Shown in pieces: positions 51,654-62,277 of a DNA stretch of 64,000 nt. How positions within the stretch are numbered: position 1 is the first letter of the stretch; every line of letters begins with the position of its first letter. The DNA is from Lodderomyces elongisporus. Taxonomy: Eukaryota; Ascomycota; Pichiomycetes; Serinales; Debaryomycetaceae. The notes under the pieces were generated by a model, which was not told where the DNA came from, searched no databases, and worked only from the letters and a program-made list of their open reading frames with translations. The stretch is from contig NC_083675.1 in assembly GCF_030384665.1 (NCBI RefSeq), positions 430,001 through 494,000 of the forward strand. The letters run 5' to 3'. Position numbers and translations under genes: made by a program.

Positions 51654-52580
51654 TTAATTATTAAAAGAGCTTTGAATATCTCTACCAATGACCCACATGG
51701 CAATAGGTTCAATAATGGAAAATATAAAACCTATAATTACTTGGAAAAAGCCCCATTGCCTGGGCCTGACACCTAAAGAGCCACACCCGAGAAGCCACCC
51801 GATTGTGTCAGTGGTTACGGAATCATACCCTTTCTTTAAACAATCAATGATGATTCCAGCACATTTATCCCCAGGGATAGGATAACTTGGCCCTTCTATT
51901 TTCTTTGTAATTTCTGGCTTGGTTTTTTGCTCTTCTTCAAATCCTTCGCTCTGAAAATTGCCAGGGTAGACGCTCGAGACTCTGAAGTTGTACGGTCCTA
52001 ATTCCTGTCGTAAAATTATCGAAAGCGAGTCTATGGCTGCTTTCATTGGTGCGTATTGTGCATACCCAATGAATGGGAAAAATCCCACAACTGACCCGAA
52101 TAAAACTATATGCCTCCTTGGCCATTCGGATGGTTTTATCTGGTCATTCTCTACGCAAAAATGCTTAAACCCCGTGTGGACCACATTTATCGCAGTTTTG
52201 TAGTTGATATCAATGCCCAGTGAAATGTCTTGTGCAGTTAAATCTCCAAATAGTTTAGGCACGCTTGACCCAGCACAACACATGATTATATCTGGATTAA
52301 AGCCCTGCAGAGCCATTTCCTTCCATAAAAACCTACATGCATCGTATTCAGATACATCGCATGTGAAAAATGTAACTTTGGCAGTATGTGTAGCTTGCTT
52401 GGGGAGCTTGCGAATGGTTTCAGATTGAGCTTCGAGTTTCTTTGTGGTGCGTGCAACTAAAATAACTGAACAGTTTTCGAGGTACAATTTTTTTGCAATT
52501 TCAACTCCCAAACCCTGCGAAGCCCCAATAATCAACGCCGTCTTGCCATCGGTTGAAAAATTATTTCGTGAGTACCACAT
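51654..52580 (-). CDS. TSC10: Tsc10, 3-ketodihydrosphingosine reductase
   Basis: 308 aa from ATG at 52580 ([25 protein letters not shown]); the longer open frame upstream has no earlier ATG and is leader. A short-chain dehydrogenase. The Rossmann glycine motif GASQGLG lies at 19-25, CAGSS near 102-106, and the catalytic Ser163, Tyr176 and Lys180 in [11 protein letters not shown]. Hydrophobic segments near the C-terminus ([19 protein letters not shown]) would hold it in the ER membrane. It uses NADPH for the second step of sphingolipid long-chain base synthesis. Saccharomyces Tsc10 is 320 aa. Confidence 0.93.
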   Translation of the reverse strand: MWYSRNNFSTDGKTALIIGASQGLGVEIAKKLYLENCSVILVARTTKKLEAQSETIRKLPKQATHTAKVTFFTCDVSEYDACRFLWKEMALQGFNPDIIMCCAGSSVPKLFGDLTAQDISLGIDINYKTAINVVHTGFKHFCVENDQIKPSEWPRRHIVLFGSVVGFFPFIGYAQYAPMKAAIDSLSIILRQELGPYNFRVSSVYPGNFQSEGFEEEQKTKPEITKKIEGPSYPIPGDKCAGIIIDCLKKGYDSVTTDTIGWLLGCGSLGVRPRQWGFFQVIIGFIFSIIEPIAMWVIGRDIQSSFNN

Positions 52581-53035
52581 TTTGACTGAGGTGTTTGTAC
52601 ATAACTTTGTGTATATATGCGTAGTTTGTTTATCTAATCTTTTATCTCGAGAAGTTGGGACCAAAGAGCGAGCATCGAGGAGCCAGGAGACCGAAGCGAA
52701 ATAGTGAGAAGACAGAGGGTGCAAGGCTAGTACACTTATATACGCGTGAGCCCAATAAATAATGCACCAAAAAAAAAAAGAAAAAAAAATTATAATCAAA
52801 AAAAAGATTCAGAATCAAAATCAAAATCAAAATCAAAATCAAAATCTAAAAAGGGAATTTACACGTGAGATTCATTATGTGTATCATGATGATATTAGCT
52901 GAATGTTTCTAAGTAGACTATTTACACAATACAAAGAATGCAATCAAGACTATTTGAAGAACATGTAATTTTCAAATGGAAAGAATGAAAGGGTTGAAAG
53001 AAGACAAAAGAGACAAAAAAATTGTTCTTCAAGGT
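52581..53035. other. TSC10 promoter and MRPL8 3' region
   Basis: 455 bp with no gene seen. It contains an ACGCGT word near 52742, an A run at 52769-52788 and an ATCAAA repeat at 52812-52847. Confidence 0.6.
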
Positions 53036-54007
53036 TTATGTAGGTTTTATAAATGGTGATGGTGGTATGACTGCTTCTTTGGCCTCCTTGGACTGTGGTC
53101 TCGGCCTGGTAGGGTATTTCTTCGACACTAACAATTTTCCTTTCAATGAGCCAGTATGTCTTTCCATATATGGCAAACTCTCCAACAGCCTCTTGACTTT
53201 TTCGTCAACCTCTTGTTTTTCCTCACCTTCAGCTCCTTGTTTAAAGAATTCCCGCTTGCATGTCTCCACAGCGTCTCTGAATGCCTCTTCTCCACCTGGT
53301 CTTCTCTCGGTCAATTTCTTAACATTTAATTCAGTGATGTCGTCTAATGGTATGTTTTGCAACTCCATTTTGGCAACAGCCTTGGCGGTAAACCAAAATT
53401 TGATTTCATATTTCGAGTCGACAAGTTCAATGACGCTCATTGGAGCCTTGTCTTCGCCCAATCTGGGCTCCAACTTGATTACTCTTGTGAAGCCGTGTGT
53501 TCGGTTCGAGTACCTTTGAGCCAATTCATTAATAACTTTATTTCCACATTCTTCTTGATCCGGTATTTGCAAGAAACGAAGCGCACTAACGGTGTCCCAC
53601 GCTTTTGGAACAGGTTCGCCAGCACTATGTTCTCGGTGCAAGCTGGGCACAAACTTGTTTGTCTTGATCTGATGCATGGCATTAGCCAAAAGCCTTTCAA
53701 TCTTTGGTTGTGCTTTTCTAGCACGGCCCAGTGTGGTCACAATGTATTCGTTTCGTATCACATTGGCTGCAAGGTTCTTGATTATCTGCTTAGTGTGACG
53801 TGCCACATTCTTGGGTGTATTGTCAATTCTCATCTTATTTTCTGATCCTTTCTTTTTATCCTGTGCTGATACAGGTTCAGTTGCAATGTTTATACGTCTA
53901 ACTTTCCCAGCTTTGGATGGTTTTCTAAATACCTTTGTCTCTAACCATTTGGATCTTGAAATTTTTTCTTTTTTCTTTCTCTCTCTTTCTCTCTCTCTCT
54001 CCTTCAT
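53036..54007 (-). CDS. MRPL8: Mitochondrial ribosomal large-subunit protein bL17m (Mrpl8)
   Basis: 323 aa from the first ATG (54007). The L17 core runs from about residue 59: MRIDNTPKNVARHTKQIIKNLA, then IVTTLGRARKAQPKIERLLA, then RTHGFTRVIKLEPRLGEDKAPMSVIELVD. These match Saccharomyces Mrpl8 and bacterial L17. The first 58 residues are odd. They start with an ERERERER run encoded by a GA microsatellite and are Lys/Arg-rich but not a classic presequence. Bacterial L17 and yeast Mrpl8 begin at a place that corresponds to the second ATG (53833), so a 265-aa product from there is an equally good choice. It is divergent from NOP10. Confidence 0.9.
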   Translation of the reverse strand: MKERERERERKKKEKISRSKWLETKVFRKPSKAGKVRRINIATEPVSAQDKKKGSENKMRIDNTPKNVARHTKQIIKNLAANVIRNEYIVTTLGRARKAQPKIERLLANAMHQIKTNKFVPSLHREHSAGEPVPKAWDTVSALRFLQIPDQEECGNKVINELAQRYSNRTHGFTRVIKLEPRLGEDKAPMSVIELVDSKYEIKFWFTAKAVAKMELQNIPLDDITELNVKKLTERRPGGEEAFRDAVETCKREFFKQGAEGEEKQEVDEKVKRLLESLPYMERHTGSLKGKLLVSKKYPTRPRPQSKEAKEAVIPPSPFIKPT

Positions 54008-54090
54008 TCAACTAGATGTAAAAATAGTGTCGTGAAATATTGGGACACTGTACTAGAGAGAGGTGCACGACAATTCTCGTTCTCATTTCC

Positions 54091-54111
54091 TGAAAAATTC
54101 ATCTCATCATC
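54091..54111. promoter_or_regulatory. RRPE-like and PAC-like pair in the MRPL8/NOP10 divergent promoter
   Basis: TGAAAAATTC is followed at once by CTCATC (GATGAG reversed), about 130 bp before the NOP10 ATG. RRPE (TGAAAAATTTT) and PAC (GATGAG) occur together, close to one another, upstream of ribosome-biogenesis genes in yeasts, and Nop10 is such a gene. Read the other way, AATTTTT could serve MRPL8. The match is short, so this is suggestive. Confidence 0.45.
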
Positions 54112-54237
54112 ACAAGACCATCGAGATATACACAATAAATATTAAACTGCTAAAACGTTATAAGCAAACTACTGTTTCAAAGATTAAACAACCAACCAAA
54201 AAACAAACCAAATAAACAAAGCGCCAACACTAGCAAA

Positions 54238-54417
54238 ATGCATTTGATGTACACTTTGGATAACGAGGGAAAGAGAATCTACACCTTGAAAAAGATCACA
54301 GAGGAAGGGAAAATCACCGACTCGGCGCACCCTGCCAGATTCAGTCCCGATGACAAATACTCTAGACAAAGAGTTACATTGAAGAAGAGATTCGGATTAT
54401 TGCCTACACAGAACTAA
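54238..54417 (+). CDS. NOP10: Nop10, H/ACA snoRNP core protein
   Basis: 59 aa: starts [19 protein letters not shown] and ends RFGLLPTQN. It is almost identical to Saccharomyces Nop10 (58 aa), including [21 protein letters not shown]. It binds the pseudouridine synthase Cbf5 with Nhp2 and Gar1 in the nucleolus, acting in rRNA pseudouridylation and processing. There is no intron. It is divergent from MRPL8 over a 230-bp promoter with an RRPE/PAC-like pair. Confidence 0.98.
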   Translation: MHLMYTLDNEGKRIYTLKKITEEGKITDSAHPARFSPDDKYSRQRVTLKKRFGLLPTQN

Positions 54418-55109
54418 GCTTTTGTTCTTTTTATTTTTTTGAGTAGTTATGATTTTACACAAGACAGGGAATAAGAAGGGTGGGGAAATGAATTAAATAG
54501 AGCTTTCCAGATATAAGCAGGACCAACCTCGAGAAAAGAAAATTTGTTTTTGACAAGATGATTGAATATTGAAAGTCTATACTCTGCGAGCAGAGATTAG
54601 AGGAAAACAATCAAGTGAAAAGTGGTTACTACTGATACTTCCTTGAGATTGGAGATTTGTATATTAATTCTTTTTTTTTTAATTTTCAATAAACAGAAGA
54701 AGATTGATTTGACAAGGGAAACTTTGAGGTGTAAGTTTTTTATAATTCTTTTTTTTTTTTTATTTTGGAAAGGCTACAAAGCGATATGACTATAGCAAGG
54801 AGTTTTACATCTCGCAAGTAAAGCACGGAAATCATGAATTTTTAGAGCTCGTTTTCTCAAAACAAACACAATGAAAATTCTTGATGAATATTATTGCTGA
54901 CTATCGCTCGAATTCACGACGTAAAACTTTACTTTCTCTTACCTTACCTACTCTTCTCGAACATTCTCTGAATGGCTTTTATGTAATAGAGGGGTGCTTA
55001 AGAAAAGAAAGAGATAGCAAAACAAGAGAAAAACAAAACAAAACAATACAAAACGAAACAAAATTCAACTAGACAAAACTAAACAAAAGAAAGCATCTCT
55101 ATATCAAAA
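54418..55109. other. Region between converging NOP10 and RRM-protein genes
   Basis: 692 bp of AT-rich DNA with T runs near 54670 and 54752 and an AAACAAAA repeat at about 55018-55090. No gene is seen. Confidence 0.6.
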
Positions 55110-57267
55110 TCACTGAACAACATATTGCGCAAATTGTCCATGGTTATAGCCACGCCCACGCGCGCGAGTGTCTGATATATTTTTTGCAATAGTTTTTGTA
55201 TTAGTTTTTGCATTAGGTTTTTGATCGATAGCTTGACCAACAGGGCCTCCATTTACTGGCAGCATACCCGAATGGAATGCCATTGCGATAGGTGATACTT
55301 GCGGTGCTGATGGCGACATTCCATTAGTAAATTTCCCGGAGTAACTTGGTGAAAATGGTGCTGGAGATTTCACCATGGTCGATGTAGTAGAAGCAGGTGC
55401 ACTATTAATACATTGCAGCGGAGCTGCTCCATACATATAAGGGCTAGGATACCCATAATAATAGTGCATCATTGGCTGGAAAGTGTAATACGCTTGAGAA
55501 GCAATCATATTAGCATTAGCATTGGCATTAACATTGGCCCTTGCCTCGTCCCTTTTATTGCTGTTAAAAGTTTCCACTGTCACACTTGGCGGAGCTGATG
55601 CAGGGAGTGGAAAAAATGGCCCAGTTGGTGACCCCATGTAATTCAAATAAGGAGTAACCTGCGCCTTACTATAAGTGTTCAAAAAATCATTATTTGCAAA
55701 ATGACTTGGCGCTACAGCAGCAGCAGCAGCAGCAACAGAAGAAGAAGAAGAATCAATGTTGCTGGTAACATGTGGAGAAGATTTCTGAATTGCAAATGAC
55801 GATTGTATGACAATTGGAGCAAAATGGTGCTGACGCATCTGAACAACTTTGTTGTTGGTCGCAAGAATTGCCCTAATAGACATCTTGAAAGTCTTGTAAA
55901 ACACAAACCCTATTTTACCAGGTTTCTTCAAGTCGTCTGGTATATCCTTGACTTCGTTGTCTCCACCAACGGCAGTATTAGTCTTGCTGGAAATAGTGTT
56001 GGCAGAAGCACCAGTGCCAGAAAAAGACTCGCTACATTCTTTACCTTGCTGCGCGTAAAACTGAGGCTTGATGATCTTTGCCGATTTAATAGAGCCGAAT
56101 TGCAGCCAAAATGATTCCCAAGTGACATCGTCATTGTGAAAAATCTGCGGAAGATTGTTTACGTACAAATTTGTCTCTTGGTAGTTTACAGCACGCAAAA
56201 ATGAATTGATGGTGTACATTGGGTTGGGCGGGTTAACATTTATCACCTGCAATGGTTTGGCTCCGGCAACATGCAATATATTGCAAGTGAGATAAGACTG
56301 GTTTGCCAGGGAAAACAAGTAGTGGTTATGTTTATGCTGAGCAATGGTTATTGATATACCTGTATCTGTAGCTGAACCATTTACAGATTCAGAATCATTG
56401 CCATCATTGACTTCATTAGCTTCATTAGAAGAACCCTCAGCTTCAGAATTAGCACTTTCCCTCCTCATCTTTGAATTCTTTCCTTCTTGTTCCGCTTCAA
56501 AGTCCATCAACTGGGGCAAACAATGAATATCAATTGTCTTAAACTCCAGCCAAGTCAAGCCATTGAGATAGTAAAGTATCCTCAATGTATTTTCATTAAG
56601 GTTCAGATTGTGTCTAAAACGAATGTATCCAAAGTCAGAGACTTTGAAACTTTTGTCTGTCAAAGATGGCACAATCCTTTCCTTGACCTTATCTTTTTCC
56701 ATCTCTTGCTCTTTACCTTTGTCTCTTGCCCTTTCATTAATCAAAATTGGAAAATATATGGAATCAATAACATTACCAAAGCTTCTAAAAACATCCAAGA
56801 ACTTTTCAAAGTCAAACATCGACACAGTTTCGGTGGGAAAAAACTTGTGCAAGTTTTGGACAACGATGAATGCAAAATGGTCATTATTCATGTTACTAGT
56901 TGATTGAACTCCTCTCAACATCATTGTAGGACAGCCCGCAATTGTTTGTGCTCGGGGATATGGCGGTTGCAAGCTCAATCTTTTAATGTTTGGAAAGAAT
57001 CTGTTCCCTGGTTCTGCTACATTTAGCGTATGCGCAGCAAACGAAGCCAGCCTTTCTCTTTTGTTAAGGTACCTATTAAGAAACAATGGAACCTGTGGAT
57101 TGGTATTGAATGTATTTGGTGTCAACTTGTGGTATTTTTCTATTAGCATGTCGACATCAAGGTAGTTGGAGAACTTGACTATAGCAAATGCCGAGGAAAC
57201 AATATGTACCGAGTCGGCCGACTCTGTCGACGATGGGGACGAGGATGAAGAGGAAGAGGAGGAGGAG

Positions 57268-57333
<66 letters not shown>

Positions 57334-58172
57334 AAAGAGGAAGATGAAGATGAAGAAAAGGATGACGACGATGGCAGGTTTCTTTGTGGTACACCATTTC
57401 GAAACAACTTCACTTCTTGCAATGACTTGAAATGGCACTTGCCATTCAAAAATTCGTATAAAGGGTTCTTTGACACAACACCTTTCTCATCGAGCTCTGT
57501 TTTGTTTAAAGTCATCGAGTCCATTTTTCCACCATCAAATACAATCTCACTTGACAAGTTCTTGATGAACAATATACCTGGATGCGAGATAAACTTTGAA
57601 TAGTCCAAGCTAAATTGCAAATTATCTTCGTATAATTGGTAAATCAAATTTTCCAAACTGCTTTTGCTTTTAAACTCAATAATGAACACTTTCTCCCCAT
57701 CACTGCCAATTTGCTCCTCCCCTATGTTCAATTTAGCATGCTGTCCAACGAGATCTCTGATATGTTGTTCCAGATTCTTTTCCATTGGACAGTGTATTTT
57801 CAACACCACTGGAAAATTGGGGCTTGCAAAACCGTGTCTCTGGTTCCTTCTCAGCTCTATAAAGACCGTGTCATTTATGCAGTCAATCAACTCTTGGTTT
57901 GGTGCTGGTTGCACACAGTTTACATTTGTAGCAATAGAACCTCTTGAGCATTTTGCATGACTCTCATCTTTTGGAGACAATGGAGACAACGGAGACAACG
58001 AATTCGAAGGTTCCAATGTACCTAACGAAACTGACAACTCTGCTGAATCTGTCGCTTCTCTGGGTTCTAATGAGGTATGTGAGTGCGTTGTTGATTGTGA
58101 TTCCACGTTGCAACTTGACCTGGTGGTGGTACTAGACAGTGAGACTAAGGGCAAAGTTGGTGTCCGACTCAT
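55110..58172 (-). CDS. Large RRM-type RNA-binding protein with poly-Ser tract
   Basis: 1020 aa. Several RNA-recognition-motif-like units are visible by their RNP2/RNP1-like strands: FIELRRN near 105-111; ILFIKNLSS near 204-212; FIVVQNLHKFFPTE near 430, with FGYIRFRHN later; and TNLYVNNLPQIFHNDDVTWESFWLQFGSIKSAKII near 660-695, with KIGFVFYKTF later. A run of about 48 near-pure Ser residues lies near residues 268-315. The C-terminal ~250 residues are Ala/Pro/Ser/Tyr-rich and disordered, ending in an RGRGYNHGQ-type segment. This resembles fungal multi-RRM mRNA-binding proteins of the Pes4/Mip6 kind, but the family is not certain. It is likely cytoplasmic and post-transcriptional in role. Confidence 0.8.
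57268..57331. repeat. GATGAC/GAT trinucleotide tract encoding poly-Ser
   Basis: Pure GAY codons on the plus strand are TCA/TCG serine codons of the RRM protein on the minus strand. The same DNA reads as poly-Asp in a plus-strand frame, which is an artefact of the repeat. Confidence 0.9.
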
Positions 58173-60895
58173 GCTGTTTCTTAACTATTTTGAAACTTTT
58201 TAAAACAATTAACAAAATATAAATTCGTTTTTTTTAATCCACTTTGAGTGAAAAATATGCCTTTTTGATGGTGGACTTAGGTCAATCTTCGAAAAAAGGA
58301 ACAAAATGACAAAAAAAAAGGAAAACAAAAGAGTTGAACCAAAAAAAAAATTGAAACTCTTATACCCAGCAAAAACCCTCTCTTTTTATGATGGTAGGCA
58401 GAAGACTTGAAGACTTTCAAAAAGAATGGTTTCTTTTAGCTTCTACTCGAACAATGCACGCTAATCTCTTTTTAATGATAAAGATGTTGATGCACTTAAA
58501 GAAGTTTCTTCAAATGGTTTAAAAGATTAGTTTCAGATAATTTTTAAGTAGAAGATATAGTTGTTCGCTTTTTTTTCTTTTTCTTTCTTTTAGCTGAATA
58601 TGATCTTTTAACCTTTTCCTATCTTTAGAGAATTCAACCACTAGTGACCTGACTTTTGTGGAGATGCAGTTATTATGACTTTCTTTTTAATTTTTTTCTG
58701 GCTGTAAGAACACCTATACGTTATTGACCACTGATATAATTAAATATTATATATGATGCTTTATTTTTTTTTGCAACTATTGTGGGAGTTTCTTTTGTCT
58801 TTTTGAATCTTGCAAAATGTTGGACCAAAGAAAAATAAAATTCAAAAAAAAGAAAATAAAAAAAAGAAACGAGGTAGTTAGTAGTATGGTAAAAACACGA
58901 AAATTCACACACACACGAAAAGTTAGTTGGTATTTGTCTCTTTCTCTTTCTCTTTCTCTTTCTCTTTCTTTACTTTCTTTTCGAAAGTCCGAAATGAGAT
59001 TCAATGTAATATTATTATTCGATTATTCTCTTGGACGTTTCTCTTGGAAAGTACAAAGTCACAACTTTGAATATTGAATTTGCGAAAAATGAATATCAAT
59101 TATATAAATTTTTTTATCTGTAAGTTAAATGTGAAGATCCTTTCCAAACTTTGATAACCAGTGGGTTACTTAATTTGTAAACTGAATGGATGAATGAAAA
59201 AAAAACAATCAACAATGTCAATTTATTCTGATATGTAATTCTGGCTCTTTTTTTTTTCTTTCAATCTTTCACAATTTTTCATAAATTCGATGGACAATGC
59301 TTAAAATTTAAAGCAAACCATCAGCGTAGCAATCATTAAAGACTTTTTAATGCAAGTATCAAATACCAATACTGAGCACCAAGTGTTAAAAAAACAAGAA
59401 TCAAGAATCCAAAACCAAGAACCAAGAACTAATCGGCTCACCCTGCATCATTGTATCAAAAGCTCTACCGATGAAAGAAGGAAGGAGGAAGTCGGTATGT
59501 GTTCTGGACCCCACAATTATCCTCTACCACTACCAAAATTAACCCAGAACCATCTATATAGAGGAATATCCAGAGCGTTTTTTCCATTTCTCTCCCCCCC
59601 TCTCTACTTTCTCTTCGTCCTTTGTCATTAACACTATTCTTTCCTTAAATGCTGGTTGCTATATGAGCCAACCATTGGGTACCTAAAAAAGAACAATTGT
59701 CCCCCCTCTTTATATTTAGCCCCACTTTGGTAGAAATATAATACCACACACTTGATTTTGCATGCGCACTTCCCAATAATGTCTTTATTATGTCCTTACA
59801 GTGTCCTTATAATTTCCTTACGTTTCTTTCAAAATACTTTCACTGTTTGGTTAGATAAATAGTGAATGCATGTTGATGCAGGCAATTTTATGTGCATAAA
59901 TTGTGGAACGGAGACAACTGGTGCGAACCTGTTTTCATCGGCGGCAGTGTGCAAACGTAAACACATTTAGTAAATCGACTGCTTGGCTGTTTGGCTGTTT
60001 GGCTGTTAGGCTGTGTAGTTGTATAGTTGTGCAAACCTATTGAATAACTAAAACCTCTGTCTTTCTTTGTTTCTAATCTGCGCAGCACGCTGAATGTATT
60101 TTGTAGTTTAGTTGTGAACAAAATATTGTGTAATCTTGAACTATTGAGTCGAGTTGTCTGAGCGAGTTTGCATTGTCGCTCCTCCCTTTACAATATTTCT
60201 ACTCAATTGTATTATTCAATACGCATCTCCTAGATTTTCTAAAGTTTCAGTCCATTTGCTATTCTAAATAGTATTTCTTCTTAATTAATACACGGCAGAA
60301 CATTTGATCATGAATTTGGCCACCCATCATCTTCCAGCCGCATGTTATGAAATTGGTCGAACAGTTTTTTTTTTTTTTGGAGTACTATTTTCATTTTCAG
60401 TCTATTCGATTTTCCTTTTTCGTTTCTCGTTTCTCGTTTCCAACATTTTCCAAAACACACACACACAGACACACAGACACTCACACGCATTCTCGCTCAC
60501 AAACTTACATCCAGAAATGGGATGTGAAACTCAACTAGATTACCTTGTACACTCCTATACTCTAGCATTTGCCAAAAAACACACTTTCGTGCAGCATCCT
60601 CGCCACCTTATCCCCGCCACCACTTGCCTGGTTTGTCACTCTTTCATCGTTTTTATTCTTTCTTTCATCGATATCATTCTACTCGACCTTATTGGGAAGA
60701 CGTATCCATTTGTGTGAGAGTGTGATTACTTTTTTCCCCTTTCTTATTATTCTGGCATCTATTTTGAACAATAGAAGAGATTACTTGCATTCTACAAAAA
60801 AGCACATTACAATTCTAGACAAGATTTACCAAGAATCTAAACAATTGAAAGTCTTATCTGTTATTTTCTTTCTTTTTTATTTTATTATCATCATC
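58173..60895. other. Long intergenic region, no gene supported
   Basis: 2.7 kb. It has T-rich and TTTCTC repeats (58935-58975), a CAAGAA-type repeat (59390-59430), GGCTGTTT copies (59981-60015) and ACAC runs (60454-60485). The frames found here are low-complexity and match nothing. The right end is the promoter and T-rich leader of the gene at 60896. Confidence 0.55.
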
Positions 60896-61225
60896 ATGAA
60901 ACACATCACAGAAGAGATTGTTGTGGGCATGCAAACGTATACTGCAATTATCAGCTACGATCATTCAAAACACAGAAATGCGCCAATTACAATCTACATA
61001 AACCAAAAAGATAACAAGGTCCTCGATGATTATGTATACACTATTGCAGATTCGTCTACATATTTGCACAGAGCACGCACGGATGACCAATTGAAATCAT
61101 TGAACCAGTACCTCGTGAAGAAATTCAAAGTACCCGTGTATTTATCCGTTAGCGGCGATGCCGAATATTCCAACGTTGAGATGTTTCGCTCTATTGTTGA
61201 CTTGATTGAACCTACATACACTTAG
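60896..61225 (+). CDS. Probable proteasome-assembly chaperone (PAC3/PAC4-like)
   Basis: 109 aa from ATG at 60896 (MKHITEEIVVGMQTYTAIISYDHSK). A longer open frame upstream is T-rich, hydrophobic-by-chance leader, so I take this ATG. The pattern of beta strands (EEIVVGMQTYTAIISY, APITIYINQ), a helix (DDQLKSLNQYLVKKF) and a strand plus helix (VPVYLSVSG, VEMFRSIVDLIEP) fits the small alpha/beta fold of Pba3/Pba4 (Poc3/Poc4). In yeast those dimerise to guide alpha-ring assembly of the 20S proteasome. Sequence identity in this family is low, so the assignment is tentative. Confidence 0.5.
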   Translation: MKHITEEIVVGMQTYTAIISYDHSKHRNAPITIYINQKDNKVLDDYVYTIADSSTYLHRARTDDQLKSLNQYLVKKFKVPVYLSVSGDAEYSNVEMFRSIVDLIEPTYT

Positions 61226-62277
61226 ATGCATCCTTTTGATTGATTATGAGAATTGTATAAAATTGCATCTCACTTGAACAGGGTAAAATAAATTGTTGCA
61301 CGGCTTTGCGCGGTTTTGCACGGCTTTGCACTGAACCGTTTTTTATGAGACTGGTTTTATTGATGTATTCGAGCCATGCTTGGGTTCAAATAATTTTTTT
61401 CTGAGTGCAGTTGATGTGACATTTTGCATTTTGAGGTGGTTTAGGTAATAAAACCTTTCAGGAATTATATCCCAAGTGCATTCAAAACTAAACACGTTTG
61501 TTTTTTGCACCTCTTTTATTTCTGCTTGTGAGTGTCGTCTTAAAAAAACCAAAACACACAACTATGGCAACTGATACATTCCATTGCATATACTATGATA
61601 TATTTGGTATCTTGAAGGAGAATGGTGGTGTTTTTTCTTTTAGTATATCGCATGATATATTGCTTCTTGAGCATACCGAGGACTTCTCCTTTGTAATTTA
61701 TAAACATTCGTTTGCAAATGGCGTATAAAAAGGAATCGGTTGTATGCGTGTTTAGATTTTCTTTAAATTTTCTTTAGATTCTCTTTAGACTTTCTTTAGA
61801 CTCAAATATATATGCATGTATAAGTGCAAATTGTCTTGATTATCATTGAATTATGAGTAAAGTGGAAAGGGTGCTATTTTATACTCTAAGATACTTTTAA
61901 AGACAGTTCTCTTGGTATAATAAGACACCTTTTAATACTTTCATGTCTTTTTTAATTTTTTCTCTTCTTCTTCTTCTTCTTCTTCTACTACTACTACTAC
62001 TACTACTACTACCAAAAACTTTTCTTTTCATTGTATACTTTATCCCATATTTGTTAAAAAAATTTAAGTTTGATGATTAATAACGGCTCTGTGCTGCGTC
62101 GTACAAAAAGAAATTAATTCCGTAATCCTTTTTGCAATAAAGGTTTATTATGATACTGCCAATTGTCCATTGCCGTTGATCGCACATTGTAAAGACATTA
62201 AAAAGAAGAATAGTAATAAACAAAAAAAAAATAAATTCTAAAGAGTACTAGAATATTGTGGGTAAAACATAGAGCTA
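61226..62277. other. Intergenic region with short repeats; one 54-codon ORF of doubtful status
   Basis: It contains three GCACGGCTTTGC-like copies (61289-61332), five TTTCTTTAGA/TTTTCTTTAAA copies (61752-61800), and CTT and CTA runs (61965-62012). An ATG-started 54-codon frame at 61564-61728 (MATDTFHCIYYDIFG) has a fair start context but no known relative. I leave it as possible only. On the minus strand, a frame at 61558-61343 reads like protein but has no suitable ATG. Confidence 0.5.

Noticed and set aside
52581..52799. Hydrophobic N-terminal extension of Tsc10
   Set aside because: No ATG in that part of the frame. Family length and the Rossmann motif position fit the start at 52580.
57166..57603. 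Plus-strand acidic (poly-Asp) frame
   Set aside because: It is the antisense of the poly-Ser tract of the RRM protein, with no conserved sequence outside the repeat.
60304..60895. Frames with hydrophobic Phe/Leu runs upstream of the 109-aa gene
   Set aside because: They come from T-rich leader and microsatellite DNA and show no conserved motif.
61343..61561. Minus-strand frame that reads like protein (ECTWDIIPERFYYLNHL)
   Set aside because: No ATG at a suitable place and no splice signals found. Might be the end of a spliced gene, but this cannot be supported.
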